Shown here piece after piece: positions 61,726-64,000 of a stretch of DNA of 64,000 nt. The notes below the pieces were generated by a model that had not been told where the DNA came from, made no database searches, and saw nothing but the letters and a program-made list of their open reading frames with translations. The position numbers and the translations under genes were made by a program. Numbering within the stretch: the first letter of the stretch is position 1; each line of letters opens with the position of its first letter. Source of the stretch: an uncultured Bacteroidales bacterium (GTDB lineage: Bacteria; Bacteroidota; Bacteroidia; Bacteroidales; Paludibacteraceae); the NCBI GenBank assembly GCA_903901975.1, contig CAIUTB010000040.1:17775-81774 (forward strand), given 5' to 3'.

Positions 61726-63990
61726 TTATTTTTGAACAAGTATTCTCAGAGTTGATAGTTCATTATTCACTTTCAGCCGAACAATATAGATTCCTGATGG
61801 CTGATTACCGGTATTCCAGCGCGCGGTATGCATTCCGCTTTCCAGTTGGTCATCAATCAACGTACTTAATTGTTGACCCAATGTATTGTAAATCTTCATG
61901 CTTACATTAGCTGCTACATCCGTACTGAATTGAAATTCTGCCACTTCCCTGCAGGGATTTGGATAAGCATTCAGTTTGAATTTGTCGGTTTGCAGGGTTG
62001 AAAGTCCGGTTACACCTTTTGCAAAATTCCTTGCCACACGAAACCCAATATGATACCAGGGATGATTCGGATCGAGTGGTCCGCGAAAATAGGACGGATT
62101 ACGATTCGAAACGCGGGAATGACCATCATCAATGCCATTTACGATATCACCATTATACCAGCAACCACCGCGCATGCCTTTGTATTGTTTGCCATCGGGC
62201 ATGAGAGAGCCTGTATCCGGTCCTTTAGGATTATTGGTTGGACTACTGGAGTAATAAGTTGAAGAATACCAATCGTAAATAAATTGCCAGACATTGCCAG
62301 CCATTTCTACTAATCCATAGCCGTTTATACTATTAGCCGTTTGATAGCTTGCCGATGTTCCTGGCCAGTTAAAATCTGTTTTTTGTTTGAGTGCTCCATC
62401 GTAGAAACCTACTGGTGTGCTAAACGGATAAAGATTCACATCTGCACTTTCGTAGGGATCACCCGTAGATGGCCAGTTAGCCAAGGTTTTATTGCCATCG
62501 ATATTATTTCCCCAGGGGTAATTGTAGTAGGGATTGTTTTGTCCACCACGAGCTGCAAATTCCCATTCAGCTTCGGTTGGCAAGCGATATCCATTTTTTG
62601 TAAAATCGCAAATGCCGTTGGTGAGGTTGTAGCAAGGATTCAAACCATTTTGAGTGCTCAGCCAGTTGCAAAATGCAATACAACCGTACCAACGCATTCC
62701 AATAACCGGGTGATTTGTCCGAAAATCAGCCATTGAAAAGGTTTTACCGTCGAAACTAATGCTATAATACGAAGCATATTGATTGGTATAACAATAAATT
62801 GAATCGAGCCCACCACCATATACTATTTTGTTTTTTACCGTAATCAATCCCGCAGCATAGGCCGAATTGAGGTAAGTAAGGTACTGTTGATTAGTTACAT
62901 GCGTTTTGGTCACATAAAACGAATCTATTTTTACATCATGCAAGGGCAATTCGTCACTTGGATGTTTCGGATCGACAAAACCAATGTGATCGCCCATCGA
63001 GAAAGTTCCGGCAGGAATCAGCACATCAGTAATATTCAGACTTGCATTGTCCAATCCACCGCGTACAAGAATCACATATTTGTTTACTGTTTTGGTGTCG
63101 TACGTTACCACGCCATAATCGGTATTGAAATCCCATGCCACGGCCGGTGTTTTATACTGACTGGTAGACGACCAGTAAAATGCCGAGCTAACGATATTGG
63201 GGAAATACGTTTTATTGATCGAAGGTTTTACACGCGAAACATCATTGAGCGATTGCAGCTCCTTGATATTCGGCAATCGCCAATCTGATTTTCCACCCAA
63301 GCTAACAGTTTTGCTATATGCCAGCGCTGCTTCCCAATTCATTGGAGTCGTCGACGACAATTTCTGCCAGATCAATCCTGTATAATTATCTTTAATCGTT
63401 CCGTCACCATTATCGACAAAATGAGTTACTGTAAAAGTTGTAGTTATTGGATTGCGAACTGCACGCACATTAAAATATTTGGTGCCGCCTGCACTTAGAG
63501 TTTCAGTTTTGAGATGATTGCCGATACCGCCACCGGCATTAATAACCCATATTACGTTTGCATTATCAGCCTGCCTGTCGCTACTCCACCAATATTCCGC
63601 TGAAGTTGAAGTAAAGTAAGTGCTATTCAGTGCCGGGTTGTTATTCTCGAAATAATTGATACTGAATAATTCAATTCCGGTTGGTAGCCGCCAATCAGTA
63701 AAACCTCCAAGGGTCAATGTATCGCAATAAGTAATAGCCTTTTCAAAAGTCATTTCGCCACCATCGGTTTTTTGCCACATGAGTCCACTGTTATTATCGG
63801 TAGTTGTTGCATTTCCATTGTTGGTAAACGACATAGGATTTATCACATAATCTGCATCTTCACCTGCAGTAGTAGTATAGCTTACATTCTGGCCTGTATC
63901 CGAAAGTTTGAATGGAAGTAGCTTTTGAGCCTGAGCATTCAGTATCAAAATTCCTAATAATAATAATAATATAAAATATTTTTTGTTCAT
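61726..63990 (-). CDS. DUF1566 / formylglycine-generating-enzyme-like T9SS protein
   Basis: The 754-residue protein has a signal peptide, two DUF1566 (Lcl-type) repeats (~70-180, 190-305, each with GLMWQK/GLIWQK, DWRLP and YWSS) and an FGE/SUMF1 fold (~315-665). It ends in a T9SS domain (YPNPCREVAEFQF). FGE marks are IPAGTFSMGD, RLPTEAEWEFAARGG, EMAGNVWQF and RGGCWYNGD. The paired catalytic cysteines of true FGE near the C-terminal RVSNRNPSYFRG segment are missing, so sulfatase maturation is unlikely; a binding role is more likely. The operon may start upstream of the window edge. Confidence 0.85.
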   Translation of the reverse strand: MNKKYFILLLLLGILILNAQAQKLLPFKLSDTGQNVSYTTTAGEDADYVINPMSFTNNGNATTTDNNSGLMWQKTDGGEMTFEKAITYCDTLTLGGFTDWRLPTGIELFSINYFENNNPALNSTYFTSTSAEYWWSSDRQADNANVIWVINAGGGIGNHLKTETLSAGGTKYFNVRAVRNPITTTFTVTHFVDNGDGTIKDNYTGLIWQKLSSTTPMNWEAALAYSKTVSLGGKSDWRLPNIKELQSLNDVSRVKPSINKTYFPNIVSSAFYWSSTSQYKTPAVAWDFNTDYGVVTYDTKTVNKYVILVRGGLDNASLNITDVLIPAGTFSMGDHIGFVDPKHPSDELPLHDVKIDSFYVTKTHVTNQQYLTYLNSAYAAGLITVKNKIVYGGGLDSIYCYTNQYASYYSISFDGKTFSMADFRTNHPVIGMRWYGCIAFCNWLSTQNGLNPCYNLTNGICDFTKNGYRLPTEAEWEFAARGGQNNPYYNYPWGNNIDGNKTLANWPSTGDPYESADVNLYPFSTPVGFYDGALKQKTDFNWPGTSASYQTANSINGYGLVEMAGNVWQFIYDWYSSTYYSSSPTNNPKGPDTGSLMPDGKQYKGMRGGCWYNGDIVNGIDDGHSRVSNRNPSYFRGPLDPNHPWYHIGFRVARNFAKGVTGLSTLQTDKFKLNAYPNPCREVAEFQFSTDVAANVSMKIYNTLGQQLSTLIDDQLESGMHTARWNTGNQPSGIYIVRLKVNNELSTLRILVQK

Positions 63991-64000
63991 ATCACAACAT

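Noticed and set aside
1..64000. tRNA, rRNA, riboswitch or phage integration sites
   Set aside because: No cloverleaf, rRNA segment, integrase gene or recognisable aptamer was seen by eye; a covariance-model scan would be needed to exclude small RNAs.

Overview
The window is chromosomal DNA of a member of the Bacteroidota, most likely the order Bacteroidales. The evidence is a SusC/SusD glycan-uptake operon, many secreted proteins ending in type IX secretion (T9SS) sorting domains (YPNP/FPNP motif plus a terminal beta-sandwich), lipoboxes of the SSC/NSC type, and promoters of the Bacteroidota form (TTTG, 19-20 nt, TAnnTTTG). The DNA is AT-rich and starts rarely show a Shine-Dalgarno sequence. 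No rRNA or tRNA gene was seen.

1-14.6 kb is a polymorphic-toxin island. An RHS protein cut by the left edge carries an HExxH tip and is followed by a lipoprotein that may be its immunity protein. Next come an orphan RHS tip with a membrane immunity candidate, a tip-like fragment behind REP-like hairpins, two small surface proteins, and a complete 2109-residue SpvB/FG-GAP/YD-repeat RHS protein with a hydrophobic tip and a membrane immunity candidate. Near-identical RHS-core DNA upstream and a short repeat downstream bracket the cassettes. A decayed toxin tail and a truncated IS1-type transposase close the island.

14.7-18.1 kb holds housekeeping genes: hisF, mtaB, a SemiSWEET sugar transporter and a NUDIX-fold regulator.

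18.3-38.7 kb is a polysaccharide-utilisation region. It starts with a membrane-spanning TPR/HTH regulator and two T9SS proteins that share a repeated beta-domain, one of them with an SGNH esterase. A single operon follows: GH3, SusC, SusD, a surface glycan-binding lipoprotein, a GH30 lipoprotein and a T9SS GH30. This content resembles known loci for fungal beta-1,6-glucan. A triple CBM-like T9SS protein behind a LacI-type palindrome ends the region.

38.8-48.2 kb is an envelope region. It has an O-antigen-type ABC permease and a compact operon (EamA-type flippase, ATP-grasp ligase, undecaprenyl-phosphate glycosyltransferase, NeuD-like acyltransferase, acyl carrier protein, SDR reductase) that may build and acylate a lipid-linked sugar. 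A diacylglycerol-kinase-like protein and the MurU/AmgK muropeptide-recycling pair follow, with AmgK fused to a RapZ C-terminal domain. Two four-helix-bundle (23S rRNA intervening-sequence type) genes sit here. Each is alone in an intergenic gap and flanked by short repeats in opposite orientation; the second is frameshifted.

48.3-64 kb is all on the minus strand: a secreted GH42 beta-galactosidase, tcdA, and a tight eight-gene operon. The operon encodes a DUF1566/FGE-like protein, two arylsulfotransferase-like propellers, two metallophosphoesterases, a LytS/LytTR two-component pair embedded between them, and a protein of unknown function. It looks like a self-regulated extracellular sulfate/phosphate-ester system.
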